Numbered from the stretch's first letter, positions 17,507 through 26,292 are shown. The stretch: 64,000 bases of DNA from CBDBON01 sp965208395 (GCA_965208395.1 CBDBON010000003.1:310001-374000); one strand, 5' to 3'. The notes: a model not told the origin generated them from the sequence alone. Made by a program: numbers and translations.

Positions 17507-19351
17507 ATGACCACTCTCTCCTTCTCCATCCCCCGTCCGACTCACCCGACCGGCGTGTGGGCTTGGATCACCACCATCGATCACAAGCGCATAGGCATCC
17601 TCTACGGCGTCACCGCCTTTATCATGTTCATAATCGGTGGCATCGAGGCGCTGCTGATGCGCACGCAGCTGACCACGTCCGGTCTCGACATAGTCAGCCC
17701 CGAGATTTTCAATCAGCTGTTCACCATGCACGGCACCACGATGATCTTCCTGGCGATCATGCCGATGGGCGCCGCGTTCTTCAACTTCGTCATACCACTG
17801 CAGATCGGCGCGCGCGACGTGGCATTCCCGCGGCTGAACGCCTTCAGCTACTGGACCTTCCTTGCCGGGGCGATAGTGCTCAACCTGAGTTGGTTCATGG
17901 GGGGCGCGCCGAACGCCGGCTGGTTCGGATACTCTCCGATTACGGGAGAGACCTATAACCCGGGGCACGGAATCGATTTCTGGATCGTCAGCCTGCAGAT
18001 ACTTGGCATAGCCTCGCTGGCGGCCGCTTTCAATTTCATCGTGACCATAATAAACATGCGGGCGCCCGGAATGACCCTCGACCGCATGCCCCTGTTCACC
18101 TGGATGACCTTCGTAACCTCTTTCCTGTTGATACTGGCATTCCCCGTGATCACGGTGGCCCTCATCGAGCTGATGTTCGACCGTTTCTACGGCACGAACT
18201 TCTTCTTCCCCGCCGCCGGCGGCAATCCCGTACTGTGGCAGCACCTGTTCTGGGTATTCGGCCATCCCGAGGTCTATATCCTGATACTGCCCGCCATGGG
18301 CATCATCTCGGAGATCCTGCCAACCTTCTCGCGCAAGCCGCTGTTCGGCTACCCTGTGGTCGTGCTGTCCGGCATCATCATCGGATTCATGGGGTGGATG
18401 GTGTGGAGCCATCACATGTTCACGGTCGGACTCGGGCCCATCGCCAACTCCGTCTTCACGATCACGACGATGGCCATCGCGGTCCCTACGGGAGTCAAGA
18501 TATTCAACTGGCTGGGCACGATGTGGAAGGGGTCGATAAGCTTCCCCACTCCCATGCTGTTCGCGCTCGGGTTCATCGTGACCTTCACGATAGGCGGCAT
18601 CAGCGGCGTCATGCACTCGCAGGCGGCCTCCGACGCACAGCAGCAGGACACCTACTTCATCATCGCGCACATACACTACGTGCTCTTCGGAGGAAGCATC
18701 TTTGCGCTCCTGGCCGGAGTCTACTACTGGTTCCCCAAGATCACGGGCAGGATGTACGACGAGGCGCTCGGCAAGCTCAGCTTCTGGCTGACTTTCATAG
18801 CCTTCAACATCACCTTCTTCCCGATGCACTTCACCGGGCTCGACGGAATGCCTCGCCGCATATACAGCTACGATGCCGTGTTCGGATGGGACTTCTGGAA
18901 CATGATCTCCACCGGCGGCTCCTTTATGCTCGCGGGCGGGATCCTGATCTTCACCATCAACATCGTTAGAGGCTGGACCAGCGGACGGAAGGCCTCGGGC
19001 GACCCGTGGGACGCCCGGACCCTGGAATGGTCCATTGCCTCACCACCGCCCGAGTACAACTTCGAAGAGATCCCGACCGTACACGACCGTGACGACTGGT
19101 GGGCGCGCAAGAGAAAGCGGGTCGCCGAACCGGTGCCGGTTGGAGGAGGATCGGATGAGGCGGAGCACTCCATACATCTGCCTCAGCCTTCATACTGGCC
19201 CATAGTCGTCTCTATCGGCCTGCTGATAGGCGGCTACGGTCTGATCTACAGCATCGCGGTGGCGGCGATAGGCGGGGCAATCTCCCTGTTCGCCATCTAT
19301 GCATGGTCGTTCGAGCCGGTAAACGACCCCGAGGAAGACTCGGGACACTAG
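17507..19351 (+). CDS. coxA: Cytochrome c oxidase subunit I (heme-copper catalytic subunit)
   Basis: A 614-residue, twelve-helix protein that holds heme a, heme a3 and CuB and reduces oxygen while pumping protons. The heme a ligand region (FTMHGTTMIFLAIMP), the CuB His-Tyr pair (FGHPEVYILILP), the HHMFTVG pair and the C-terminal heme ligands (YFIIAHIHYVLFGG) are all present. The length is typical for class A oxidases with a C-terminal extension. The ATG has GGGAGG close upstream and lies 73 bases after coxB. Confidence 0.95.
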   Translation: MTTLSFSIPRPTHPTGVWAWITTIDHKRIGILYGVTAFIMFIIGGIEALLMRTQLTTSGLDIVSPEIFNQLFTMHGTTMIFLAIMPMGAAFFNFVIPLQIGARDVAFPRLNAFSYWTFLAGAIVLNLSWFMGGAPNAGWFGYSPITGETYNPGHGIDFWIVSLQILGIASLAAAFNFIVTIINMRAPGMTLDRMPLFTWMTFVTSFLLILAFPVITVALIELMFDRFYGTNFFFPAAGGNPVLWQHLFWVFGHPEVYILILPAMGIISEILPTFSRKPLFGYPVVVLSGIIIGFMGWMVWSHHMFTVGLGPIANSVFTITTMAIAVPTGVKIFNWLGTMWKGSISFPTPMLFALGFIVTFTIGGISGVMHSQAASDAQQQDTYFIIAHIHYVLFGGSIFALLAGVYYWFPKITGRMYDEALGKLSFWLTFIAFNITFFPMHFTGLDGMPRRIYSYDAVFGWDFWNMISTGGSFMLAGGILIFTINIVRGWTSGRKASGDPWDARTLEWSIASPPPEYNFEEIPTVHDRDDWWARKRKRVAEPVPVGGGSDEAEHSIHLPQPSYWPIVVSIGLLIGGYGLIYSIAVAAIGGAISLFAIYAWSFEPVNDPEEDSGH

Positions 19352-19365
19352 AGGAGAACAGCTCT

Positions 19366-20112
19366 TTGGCTGAAGTCTCGGCTGCAGCGCACGGACCGGA
19401 ACACGAGCCTACCACAACCGGTCTGAACCACCGTAAGATGCTGATGTGGGCCTTCCTTGGCTCCGACTGCATGTTCTTTGGCTCCCTCATCGCGACCTAC
19501 CTCGTCTACAAGGGGAAGAGCCTGAGAGGGCCGGAGCCCCTCGACGTATTCTCCATCCCCATCACGTCTGTCAGCACCTTCGTGCTCCTCATGAGCAGCA
19601 TGAGCATGGTGCTCGCCTACGCCGCGCTGACCAGGGGAAGCCTGAACGGCTTCCGCATCTGGATAGCCTCTACCGCCATCATGGGAATGACCTTCATCGG
19701 CTTCCAGGTGTTCGAGTTCAGAGACTTCGCCATCCACGAAGCCAAGATCGAATGCGCCGACCAGGCAGCCATAGACGAGATCTCCCCGAGACTATCGTCG
19801 ACCCAGCTCAACGATCTCACCGACCAGTGCGCGTCCGGAGTCGCCGAGGCGGAGATCGACTTCGGCGTCACGCCGAGGACCAACCTCTTCGGCACCACCT
19901 TCTTCACCCTCACGGGGTTCCACGGCGCCCACGTCACTCTCGGCGTCGTCTGGCTTCTCTCGCTCTTCTTCTTCTCATTCAAGCGGGGCGGGGTAACTCC
20001 GGAGCGCAACCTCGACGTCGATCTTGCCGCGCTGTACTGGCACTTCGTCGACGTCGTCTGGATCATCATCTTCACGGTCGTCTATCTTTTCGGAGTCTTC
20101 GAAGGGTTCTGA
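19366..20112 (+). CDS. coxC: Cytochrome c oxidase subunit III
   Basis: A 248-residue membrane subunit with seven helices expected. Typical segments are MLMWAFLGSDCMFFGSLIATYLVY and FTLTGFHGAHVTLGVVWLL, ending in ALYWHFVDVVWIIIFTVVYL. A hydrophilic cysteine-containing insert lies around residues 125-165. It stabilises the catalytic core. TTG 19366 has GAGGAG nine bases ahead and lies 14 bases after coxA; the frame's upstream part overlaps coxA and is unlikely to be translated. Confidence 0.92.
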   Translation: MAEVSAAAHGPEHEPTTTGLNHRKMLMWAFLGSDCMFFGSLIATYLVYKGKSLRGPEPLDVFSIPITSVSTFVLLMSSMSMVLAYAALTRGSLNGFRIWIASTAIMGMTFIGFQVFEFRDFAIHEAKIECADQAAIDEISPRLSSTQLNDLTDQCASGVAEAEIDFGVTPRTNLFGTTFFTLTGFHGAHVTLGVVWLLSLFFFSFKRGGVTPERNLDVDLAALYWHFVDVVWIIIFTVVYLFGVFEGF

Positions 20113-20115
20113 TCG

Positions 20116-20448
20116 ATGGCTACTGACGAGCTTCACGCAACGGACGCGACCGGCGCGGAGGAGACGGTGCATACCGGCCACCCGACCCCGCTGACCTACT
20201 TCAAGGTCGCAATGACCCTGTCCGTCATCACGGCCATAGAGGTGGGGATCTTCTACCTCGAATGGCTGGGACACGGCATCATTCCGATCCTGGTCATACT
20301 GTCGGGCGCGAAGTTCGCCCTGGTGGTCATGTACTACATGCACCTCAAGTACGACCACCGCCTCTTCTCCTGGATGTTCGTGGGCGGGCTGCTGCTCGCC
20401 GTCGCCGTCGTGTTCGCTCTGATGGGGCTGTTCCGCTTCTTCATCTAG
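20116..20448 (+). CDS. coxD: Cytochrome c oxidase subunit IV (bacterial COX4 type)
   Basis: A 110-residue protein with three predicted helices and the bacterial COX4 pattern (TYFKVAMTLSVITAIEVGIFYLEW, AKFALVVMYYMHLKYDH). It assists assembly or stability of the oxidase. It follows coxC by three bases and is certainly part of the operon. Confidence 0.88.
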   Translation: MATDELHATDATGAEETVHTGHPTPLTYFKVAMTLSVITAIEVGIFYLEWLGHGIIPILVILSGAKFALVVMYYMHLKYDHRLFSWMFVGGLLLAVAVVFALMGLFRFFI

Positions 20449-20454
20449 AATCGG

Positions 20455-20500
20455 TCTTACCTCTTCCCCTGTCCGCGGGGGAAGATTGAGATGGGAGCTC
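20455..20500 (+). repeat. Copy of a dispersed hairpin repeat (CCTCTTCCCC ... GGGGAAGATTGAGATGGG)
   Basis: Lies between coxD and ctaG. The arms TCTTCCCC and GGGGAAGA can pair, and the right arm is followed by TTGAGATGGG. Further full copies are at about 21649-21697 and 22510-22536, with partial ones near 16257 and 16352. The ATG inside this copy leads to an immediate stop, so it is not a gene start. Confidence 0.6.
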
Positions 20501-20507
20501 CCTGACG

Positions 20508-21380
20508 TTGCCTGACGTCGCAGGCTCGATCTGGACCCACTGGCACGCGCATCCGGAGGCGTTGCTCGGACTGACCCTCCTGGAGGGCGCCTACCTGTTC
20601 GCGGCCGGACCTCTCAGGGAACGTTACGACTTGGCCGACGAGATCGATCCTCGACGCGTTGCGACCTTCACCGCCGGAGTGCTGGTCATCTTCATGGCGC
20701 TCCTCTCCCCCATCCACGAGCTGAGCGACAACTATCTCTTCAGTGCCCATATGGTCCAGCACGTCCTGCTGACCCTAGTCGCTCCTCCCCTGCTGATCCT
20801 CGGGTGTCCCGACTGGATGATAAGGCCGTTGCTGCGGCCCAACATCGCATTTCGGGCCGCCCGGATCTTGACCCACCCGATCGTCGCCTTCGGCGCCTTC
20901 AACGTCATGTTCTCCATGTGGCACATCCCCTCCCTCTACAATCTGTCGGTGAACAGCCACTGGGTCCACGTGCTGGAGCATCTGATGTTTATGGGAGCGG
21001 CGGTGCTGATGTGGTGGCCCATCGCCAGTATGATGCCTGAGCTTCCCAGGCTCGCCTACCCATTGCAGATGACGTATCTGTTCCTGCTGTCCGTGGCGCA
21101 GTTGATAGTCTTCGCTCCCGTGACCTTCTCGAGCGAACCCCTGTACAGGTCTTATGTCGAGGCGCCCCGAATATGGGAGATATCCGCCCTGACCGATCAG
21201 CAGATGGGCGGGATAATCATGAAGATGGGCGGCGCTGTGCTATTCTTAACCCTGATAATCGTGCTCTTCTTCCGATGGTTCGGAGAACAGGAGAGGAGAA
21301 GAGAGGCCGAAGAGGCTGAGCGCGGCCTGGAAGAACACCGGCCCTTTGACGGCCGGGAACCGGAGGAGACCCTGCTATGA
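20508..21380 (+). CDS. ctaG: Cytochrome c oxidase assembly protein, caa3 CtaG family
   Basis: A 290-residue multi-helix membrane protein with the caa3-type CtaG pattern: SAHMVQHVLLTLVAPPLLILG, FNVMFSMWHIPSLYN, HVLEHLMFMGAAVLMWWPI. Histidines in these helices are thought to help copper delivery to CuB. TTG 20508 is the start. The last residues are a charged EERRREAEEAER tail. Its TGA overlaps the ATG of the next small gene (ATGA). Confidence 0.85.
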   Translation: MPDVAGSIWTHWHAHPEALLGLTLLEGAYLFAAGPLRERYDLADEIDPRRVATFTAGVLVIFMALLSPIHELSDNYLFSAHMVQHVLLTLVAPPLLILGCPDWMIRPLLRPNIAFRAARILTHPIVAFGAFNVMFSMWHIPSLYNLSVNSHWVHVLEHLMFMGAAVLMWWPIASMMPELPRLAYPLQMTYLFLLSVAQLIVFAPVTFSSEPLYRSYVEAPRIWEISALTDQQMGGIIMKMGGAVLFLTLIIVLFFRWFGEQERRREAEEAERGLEEHRPFDGREPEETLL

Positions 21381-21580
21381 ACTCTCAGATTCGTCTGGCG
21401 CTGCTGATTCCCATTCTATCTGTCATTACCATTGTCGTCATAGCCGGCGGCATTGGAATCGCTCTGATGGTCATGGACGAGCTCTACCACGAGTGGGGAG
21501 TGATCGGACTGGGCATGGTCTTGACCGTCGGAGTACCTGCCCTCGCCGCCCTGCTGCAGAGACGGGCCGAAAGAGGATAG
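21377..21580 (+). CDS. Small two-helix membrane protein in the oxidase operon
   Basis: A 67-residue protein overlapping ctaG by four bases, which argues for translational coupling. It has two hydrophobic segments (LALLIPILSVITIVVIAGG and GVIGLGMVLTVGVPALAALL) separated by a short acidic loop. No family is recognised. The position between ctaG and a Sco gene suggests a role in oxidase assembly, but this is inference. Confidence 0.7.
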   Translation: MNSQIRLALLIPILSVITIVVIAGGIGIALMVMDELYHEWGVIGLGMVLTVGVPALAALLQRRAERG

Positions 21581-21648
21581 CCGAGGCGCCGCGTGGTTTC
21601 CGTCTCCTCCCTTGCCCGCCGTGGTTTCTACCTCTTCCCCCGTACGTG

Positions 21649-21697
21649 ACGCGCTCCCACCTCTTCCCCCCGCGGACGGGGAAGATTGAGATGGGGG
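21649..21697 (+). repeat. Copy of the dispersed hairpin repeat ahead of the Sco gene
   Basis: CCACCTCTTCCCC, a short GC spacer, then GGGGAAGATTGAGATGGG. An additional left arm (CTACCTCTTCCCC) lies just upstream near 21628. The ATG within GAGATGGG is one possible start of the Sco gene. Confidence 0.6.
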
Positions 21698-22368
21698 CCT
21701 CCCCTCTTCCCACCCTCCGCTCCATGACTCGATGGATGCTCCTGCCCCTGTGCCTGGCGGTCATCACCGCCGTCGCCTGCTCCGAGAACGTTCGATTTCG
21801 GGGCACCGAGCTTACTGCGGGGGAGCCCGCGACCGAATTCGACCTCGTCGACGAGCGCGGCCGGGCCGCTGCTCTCGCCGACTACCACGGAAGAGTGCTC
21901 CTCATCACCTTCCTCTATACAAACTGCCCGGATGTCTGCCCGGCGATCACGGCCGACCTGCGCGAGACGCACGAGCTTCTTGGCGATGACGCCGGTGATG
22001 TGTCGATCGTCGCCATAAGCGTCGACCCCGCGCGTGACACCGTCGAGAGCGCCCGGCAATACTCCGACCGCTGGGATATGACCGATAGGTGGGACTTCCT
22101 GTTAGGAGACGAAGAGGAGCTGTCGAGACTCTGGGCCGCCTACTACATCTCAGCCAGGGTGGATGATGAGCCGGGTGGAGGTGAAGAGAGCGATGAGAAC
22201 CGTGGCTCATCGGGTGGAGCGCTCGATAGTCTGGCTCAGGACAGCTACCTCGTCACGCACTCCGCGCCTGTCTACGTCATCGACGCCGACGGCATACGGC
22301 GAGTGCTGTACACCCCTCCCTTCGACCCTGAGGACCTCGCCCACGACGTCCGGCTCCTGTTGCAATAG
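21691..22368 (+). CDS. SCO1/SenC/PrrC family copper-delivery protein
   Basis: A thioredoxin-fold lipoprotein (lipobox ITAVACSE) that delivers copper to the CuA site of coxB. The copper ligands are visible: C-x-x-x-C in TNCPDVCP and the histidine in YLVTHSAPVYVID. SIVAISVDPARDT is also characteristic. Either ATG 21691, inside the hairpin repeat, or ATG 21724 (MTRWMLL) could be the start; both keep the signal peptide. A Glu/Gly/Ser-rich insert sits near residues 155-175. It closes the oxidase operon. Confidence 0.88.
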   Translation: MGASPLPTLRSMTRWMLLPLCLAVITAVACSENVRFRGTELTAGEPATEFDLVDERGRAAALADYHGRVLLITFLYTNCPDVCPAITADLRETHELLGDDAGDVSIVAISVDPARDTVESARQYSDRWDMTDRWDFLLGDEEELSRLWAAYYISARVDDEPGGGEESDENRGSSGGALDSLAQDSYLVTHSAPVYVIDADGIRRVLYTPPFDPEDLAHDVRLLLQ

Positions 22369-22509
22369 AGCCGCCCGCCCGACAGCCATCCTCAGGCTGT
22401 CCGTATCTGTTCAGAATCAGCCCGTTCGTGGTGAGCCTGTCGAGCCACACGGGCGTCGGCATCTGGCGAATCTGGAGGACGGAGAGGAGGCCCTTAACTC
22501 TCACCCGGC

Positions 22510-22562
22510 CTCCGCGGGGGAAGATTGAGATGGGCGGCCCCTCAGGCCTGAACAGTTACCAG
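22510..22562 (+). repeat. Dispersed repeat joined to an 18-bp element shared with 6719-6736
   Basis: GGGGGAAGATTGAGATGGG is followed by CCTGAACAGTTACCAGCA (22545-22562). The latter 18 bp recur exactly just before the SDR gene near 6719. Both lie in gaps and look like pieces of an intergenic repeat family. Confidence 0.55.
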
Positions 22563-22643
22563 CAGAGCACTCGACGGAAGAGGTCGAAGAGCTTGCCCTT
22601 ATGGGCGAAGGCGGCTCTTCCGACGGGGATCCGAGGCAGTCGC

Positions 22644-23012
22644 TTAGGCCGCCGACGGCCGGAGCTGCTCCTTGGCCAGGCCGGCGATCTGGGCAAACGC
22701 GGCGGGGTCGGTGACTGCCAACTCGGACAACACCTTGCGGTTGATCTCCACTCCCGCAAGCCTGAGTCCGTGCATAAGACGGCTGTACGACAGGCCGTTC
22801 GCACGCGCGCCAGCGCCGATGCGAAGGTTCCACAGGCGCCGCATGTCACCCTTCCTCTCTCTCCTGTGAGCGTAGCTGTACTGGAGAGCGTGGATCAGCG
22901 ACTCGTGGGCCCTCCTGTACAGGGTGTGACGCACACCCTGATGGCCCTTCGTCATCTTGAGTATCTTCTTGTGTCTGCGCCGCTTGGTGACGCTGCGTTT
23001 TACCCTGGTCAT
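22644..23012 (-). CDS. rplT: 50S ribosomal protein L20
   Basis: A 122-residue basic protein with the L20 signature (RRHKKILKMTKGHQGVRHTLYRRA, RRLWNLRIGAGARANGLSYSRLM). It binds 23S rRNA and is needed for early 50S assembly. It is last in the minus-strand infC-rpmI-rplT operon and 18 bases after rpmI. Confidence 0.97.
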   Translation of the reverse strand: MTRVKRSVTKRRRHKKILKMTKGHQGVRHTLYRRAHESLIHALQYSYAHRRERKGDMRRLWNLRIGAGARANGLSYSRLMHGLRLAGVEINRKVLSELAVTDPAAFAQIAGLAKEQLRPSAA

Positions 23013-23030
23013 TTCTTCTCCGGAGGCCCT

Positions 23031-23225
23031 CTAGTGCGAGATCAGCCGCCGTATCCTCGGCTCGTCGGCCGGACTGACTGCCAGCTTGTCCGAGTATTCC
23101 CTGCGGACCCGGGCCGGTTTCTTGCGTCGCAGGTGGTTCCGGTGCCCCTTCATCCTGAGCAGCTTGCCGCCTCCGGTCACGCGGAATCGGGCCGCGGCGC
23201 CCTTATGTGTTTTAAGCTTTGGCAC
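23031..23225 (-). CDS. rpmI: 50S ribosomal protein L35
   Basis: Starting at GTG 23225 the product is exactly 64 residues, VPKLKTHKGAAARF onward, the normal L35 length and N-terminus. The frame opens upstream at 23261, but that part overlaps infC. The start overlaps the infC 3' end by 14 bases, suggesting coupled translation. Confidence 0.95.
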   Translation of the reverse strand: MPKLKTHKGAAARFRVTGGGKLLRMKGHRNHLRRKKPARVRREYSDKLAVSPADEPRIRRLISH

Positions 23226-23781
23226 GTTGTGGCTCTCTATCAGCTTGCGCTTCGCCTGCACTCCGTGTGTTTGGAGACAGGGTCATCGTCAGAAATCTGC
23301 CCTCGAAGTGAGGCGTCACCTCGAGCAGCGCGTCGTCGGCAAGGTCTTCCGCTACCGTCCGCAGCAGTCTCATCCCGAGGTCTGCGTGTTCGATCTCCCG
23401 TCCCCTGAACATCACCGATACCTTCACCTTTGAGCCCTGATTCAGCAGGCGTTTCGCCAGCCTCGTCTTCGCCTGACGGTCATGGTCCCCGATGCGCGTC
23501 CTGAAGCGGACCTCCCGAACGACGTTTGTGACTTTCGTCTTCTGCGCCTTGCGCGCCTCCCGTTCCTTGCGGGTCGCCTCGTACCGGAACCGACCGTAGT
23601 CCATCAGCCTGCAGACCGGCGGTACTGCGGAGGGGGCCACCTCGACAAGATCGAGGCCCCGCGTTTCGGCCAATTCAAGCGCCTGTCTGGTCGGCATCAC
23701 CCCTAGCTGGTTCCCGCTCTCGTCTACGAGCCGGACCTGGGGAACTCGTATGCGCCGATTAGCCCGATAATCTCTTGGGAT
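23212..23781 (-). CDS. infC: Translation initiation factor IF-3, starting at an ATC codon
   Basis: Only 162 residues can be read from a canonical start, and those lack most of the conserved N-terminal domain. The same frame continues upstream and encodes PRDYRANRRIRVPQVRLVDE, the family N-terminus, back to ATC at 23781-23779. No ATG, GTG or TTG exists in frame before the next stop. GAGGTGTAAGG precedes the ATC at proper spacing. E. coli infC uses ATT, through which IF-3 represses itself, so an ATC start is biologically sensible. Total length is 189 residues. The C-terminal domain is intact. Confidence 0.92.
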   Translation of the reverse strand: MPRDYRANRRIRVPQVRLVDESGNQLGVMPTRQALELAETRGLDLVEVAPSAVPPVCRLMDYGRFRYEATRKEREARKAQKTKVTNVVREVRFRTRIGDHDRQAKTRLAKRLLNQGSKVKVSVMFRGREIEHADLGMRLLRTVAEDLADDALLEVTPHFEGRFLTMTLSPNTRSAGEAQADREPQRAKA

Positions 23782-23818
23782 CCTTACACCTCGCGAACCT
23801 ATGGATTCGAGCCAAACG

Positions 23819-23847
23819 AATATAGCACACGGTCATTGACAAGGCAA
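23819..23847 (-). promoter_or_regulatory. Candidate promoter of infC-rpmI-rplT
   Basis: TTGCCT (23847-23842), 17 bases, TATATT (23824-23819), reading towards infC. It lies between the left edge of the inserted element and infC, so the operon can be transcribed apart from thrS. Confidence 0.5.
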
Positions 23848-23857
23848 TCACACCTAT

Positions 23858-23914
23858 GGAGATGCGTGCAGTATTTCTGTTCGGGTGATCGGGGGGTTAT
23901 CCCGCATCGCATGA
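23858..23914 (+). repeat. Left terminal inverted repeat of the 10.5-kb element
   Basis: 57 bp, perfect inverted match to 34321-34377 by reading. It is preceded directly by ACCTAT. Imperfect similarity extends to about 23965. Confidence 0.85.
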
Positions 23915-24065
23915 ACACGCGCAGCGCAGACCGTCTATCGAAGAAGGCCGGTGCATATTAGGTTTCGAACACAGCCGGGTCGCACTGAGGATCGATCTCA
24001 CGACTATGCTATCCACCGCCGATTCCACGTCGAGGAACAACCCAAACAATCGCCCGAATGTTAGG

Positions 24066-24275
24066 TCAGGCAGGCTGGGTAGGTGTATGCGCTACCCCCG
24101 TGAGAACAGTCAGTAGGCCGCCGAGCGAGGTCTTCAGCGCCCAATCAAGCGCGTCAAGAGCCCTGTCGGGCACTGGCCACATCCCGGATTCGTCCAGTCC
24201 TCCCAACACCACCCAAGCAACCAGACTGAGAATACATAACCCGGCTAGGCAAAAAGCAGACCTGCCTTGACTCAT
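24066..24275 (-). CDS. Small membrane protein of the inserted element
   Basis: 69 residues with an N-terminal hydrophobic segment (SAFCLAGLCILSLVAWVVLG) and a second weak one near the C-terminus. It overlaps the next upstream gene (24272-24532) by four bases (ATGA), suggesting coupled translation. No family is recognised. Confidence 0.55.
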   Translation of the reverse strand: MSQGRSAFCLAGLCILSLVAWVVLGGLDESGMWPVPDRALDALDWALKTSLGGLLTVLTGVAHTPTQPA

Positions 24276-24532
24276 GTCTTGAACATGTCAAGCGCCGCCA
24301 AGACCATCAAAGCCAAGGCCACGACCGCCATGACCCCCCCCACGATGGCCAGAAGCAGAGGATTGTCTGAGCTCGCGATAAGCGTTAGGGCAGATAGCAG
24401 GATTATTGCCGTCACTATTAGTAAGAGGACGGCTCTGCTTTCGAGCCTTCCCCAAGCGGTTTTGAAAGCAACGAGCAGTGTCGCGGCTATCAACGCCCCG
24501 AATACCAGGGCTGTGTCGAACATTGTCGGCAT
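24272..24532 (-). CDS. Three-helix membrane protein of the inserted element
   Basis: 86 residues, almost entirely hydrophobic, with three expected helices (DTALVFGALIAATLLVAF, AVLLLIVTAIILLSALTLI, LLLAIVGGVMAVVALALMVL). It forms a two-gene unit with the 69-residue protein downstream. No homologous family is recognised. Confidence 0.6.
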   Translation of the reverse strand: MPTMFDTALVFGALIAATLLVAFKTAWGRLESRAVLLLIVTAIILLSALTLIASSDNPLLLAIVGGVMAVVALALMVLAALDMFKT

Positions 24533-24648
24533 ATCCTAGTGCGTAGGAGTTCGCTAAAGGTGGGTCAGAGGGAATATATCATAGTCGCCCAGACTACTGA
24601 TACTGAGACTGCCGATGGAGAATTCGTGCAAAACGCTGGGCTCTAACG

Positions 24649-26079
24649 CTACTGAGTCGGCCAGAAGATCGTGTACTCGGAGACGATGACATCATCGCCG
24701 TCGAGCACCGCCCAGACCACGATCTCATAGACGCCGGGTCCGTACTCGTCCAGCACGACGTTGAAGTCTGCGCGCACGTCGAACGAGTCGATGCTGACAT
24801 CCCACCGTTCGGCGGTGATCCGATGCCGGGTGCTTTCGACGACGACCGTCGGTGCTTCTCTTGCTGCTTCCTTGAACGCGCGACGCTCAGCCCTGTCTTC
24901 TGCCGGTGGCATGTCGGCAGGGATGTCGTAGGGCGAGCCGACAAACTCATTCTCGACGACGCCCGTCTCTCCCACATACGCACGGCCCTCTGGCAACGGT
25001 CGACGGAGATTCGCAACATAGACACCGTTCCTGACACTGTGAGATCGCTGCAACTGCCCTAACGTCAGCGCCGATGGTGTCGAGGAGAAAAAGCTCTGCA
25101 CGCCCAAGTCTCTGGAGTCTGGAAGAGTCGCGCCGCTCCTGAGCGTTCCGGCCAGAGACAGATAGCCGTCGTCGTCGATGGTCGGCAGCGTCGAGAAGCT
25201 CACGTAGTCGCCCTCGAATTGCTGCACTGCGTTGAATGTCCAGCCGGGTCCAAACAGCGTGTCGTTCTTCCATGCGAGCCCGACGTTCAGCTTCTTATGA
25301 GTCGGGCGCACGATCTCCTTACGATGCCCCGAACTGCCCATCCACGACAAGACTGCGCCTCTGACCTCTTCTTCAAGAGTGCCCGGATCGCAGCCACCGT
25401 AACACGCGGCGCGATAGACGTTCTCCTGATTGTGCTGATAGCCCCCGGCGAGCGAATAGCGCATTCTGGGCGTGAGTCCGTTCATATCCCAGTGGCTGAC
25501 GAAGTTGCCCGCGAGCGACGCCTCTGCGTGCATCTGTGCGGCGGGATTGGAGCCGAGAGTCAACGGCTCAAGACCGTGGTCTGCGCGAATCGCGTTCACC
25601 AGATCGAGCATGTAGACGTAAAGCTCCGCGAGCGACAACTGCGGCTCTGGCGTCGCGGTCGGCGGCGGTAGCGGCGTCGCAGTGGCCGTCGGTGTGGGAG
25701 TGGGAGTAGAGGTCGGTGTCGCCGGCGGCGTAGGGGATGCTGTTGCCGTAGGTGTCGGCGTAGGCGTAGAGGTCGCAGTCGCTGTGGGTATCGGCGTGAA
25801 CGTAGCGGTCGGGGCGACTGTATGCACAGGCGTCGGAGTGGCGGTGGGCGGATAGGAGACAGGTGTGTATGTCGGCGGCGGTGTAGCAGTGTGATACAGA
25901 TTCCGTTCAGTAGTCGGCGTCGGCGTCGCTCTTCTTGGAGCGCGAGTATATGTTGGCGACGGAGTATGTGTCGATGGCGGCGCGACGACGAGCGGAGTCG
26001 CGGGCGATGATGCTGGAGAAGTGGGTTCTCCACAAGCAGACAACGCGAGAAGCACGATCAGGATGAGTAGTAAGCGCAT
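24649..26079 (-). CDS. CAP-domain (SCP/PR-1 type) lipoprotein with long Thr/Pro linker
   Basis: Signal peptide and lipobox (LLALSACGE) indicate surface anchoring. Residues ~20-150 are a low-complexity Thr-Pro-Ala linker with many TPTPT and TATA units, probably spanning the cell wall or surface layer. A CAP domain follows: LDLVNAIRADHGLEPL, SHWDMNGLTPRMRYSL, HNQENVYR, and the later WMGSSGHRKEI and LNVGLAW. The C-terminal ~170 residues match nothing I know. The ATG at 26079 has AAGGGGG eight bases ahead. Confidence 0.82.
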   Translation of the reverse strand: MRLLLILIVLLALSACGEPTSPASSPATPLVVAPPSTHTPSPTYTRAPRRATPTPTTERNLYHTATPPPTYTPVSYPPTATPTPVHTVAPTATFTPIPTATATSTPTPTPTATASPTPPATPTSTPTPTPTATATPLPPPTATPEPQLSLAELYVYMLDLVNAIRADHGLEPLTLGSNPAAQMHAEASLAGNFVSHWDMNGLTPRMRYSLAGGYQHNQENVYRAACYGGCDPGTLEEEVRGAVLSWMGSSGHRKEIVRPTHKKLNVGLAWKNDTLFGPGWTFNAVQQFEGDYVSFSTLPTIDDDGYLSLAGTLRSGATLPDSRDLGVQSFFSSTPSALTLGQLQRSHSVRNGVYVANLRRPLPEGRAYVGETGVVENEFVGSPYDIPADMPPAEDRAERRAFKEAAREAPTVVVESTRHRITAERWDVSIDSFDVRADFNVVLDEYGPGVYEIVVWAVLDGDDVIVSEYTIFWPTQ

Positions 26080-26292
26080 GACAGAGCCCCCTTGTGGACA
26101 GGTGCGGATTTTGCCAAATGCCGTTACCTGAACCCATGCGGGCCACAAAGGGGGCGCGAGGCTCCGCACCACTTCTTCTAGCTTCAGTCATGACGACTGA
26201 AGATCGTGCACCGCATAAGCAGCGGCAACAGCATTTGGCGACGCCATGCTATCACGTTCGTCAAGAACTTCGCCGGGTCTCGGCGGGTATCT

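Noticed and set aside
25640..26010. Repetitive plus-strand and minus-strand frames rich in Arg/Pro in the CAP lipoprotein region.
   Set aside because: They are shadows of the Thr/Pro-rich linker's repetitive codons.
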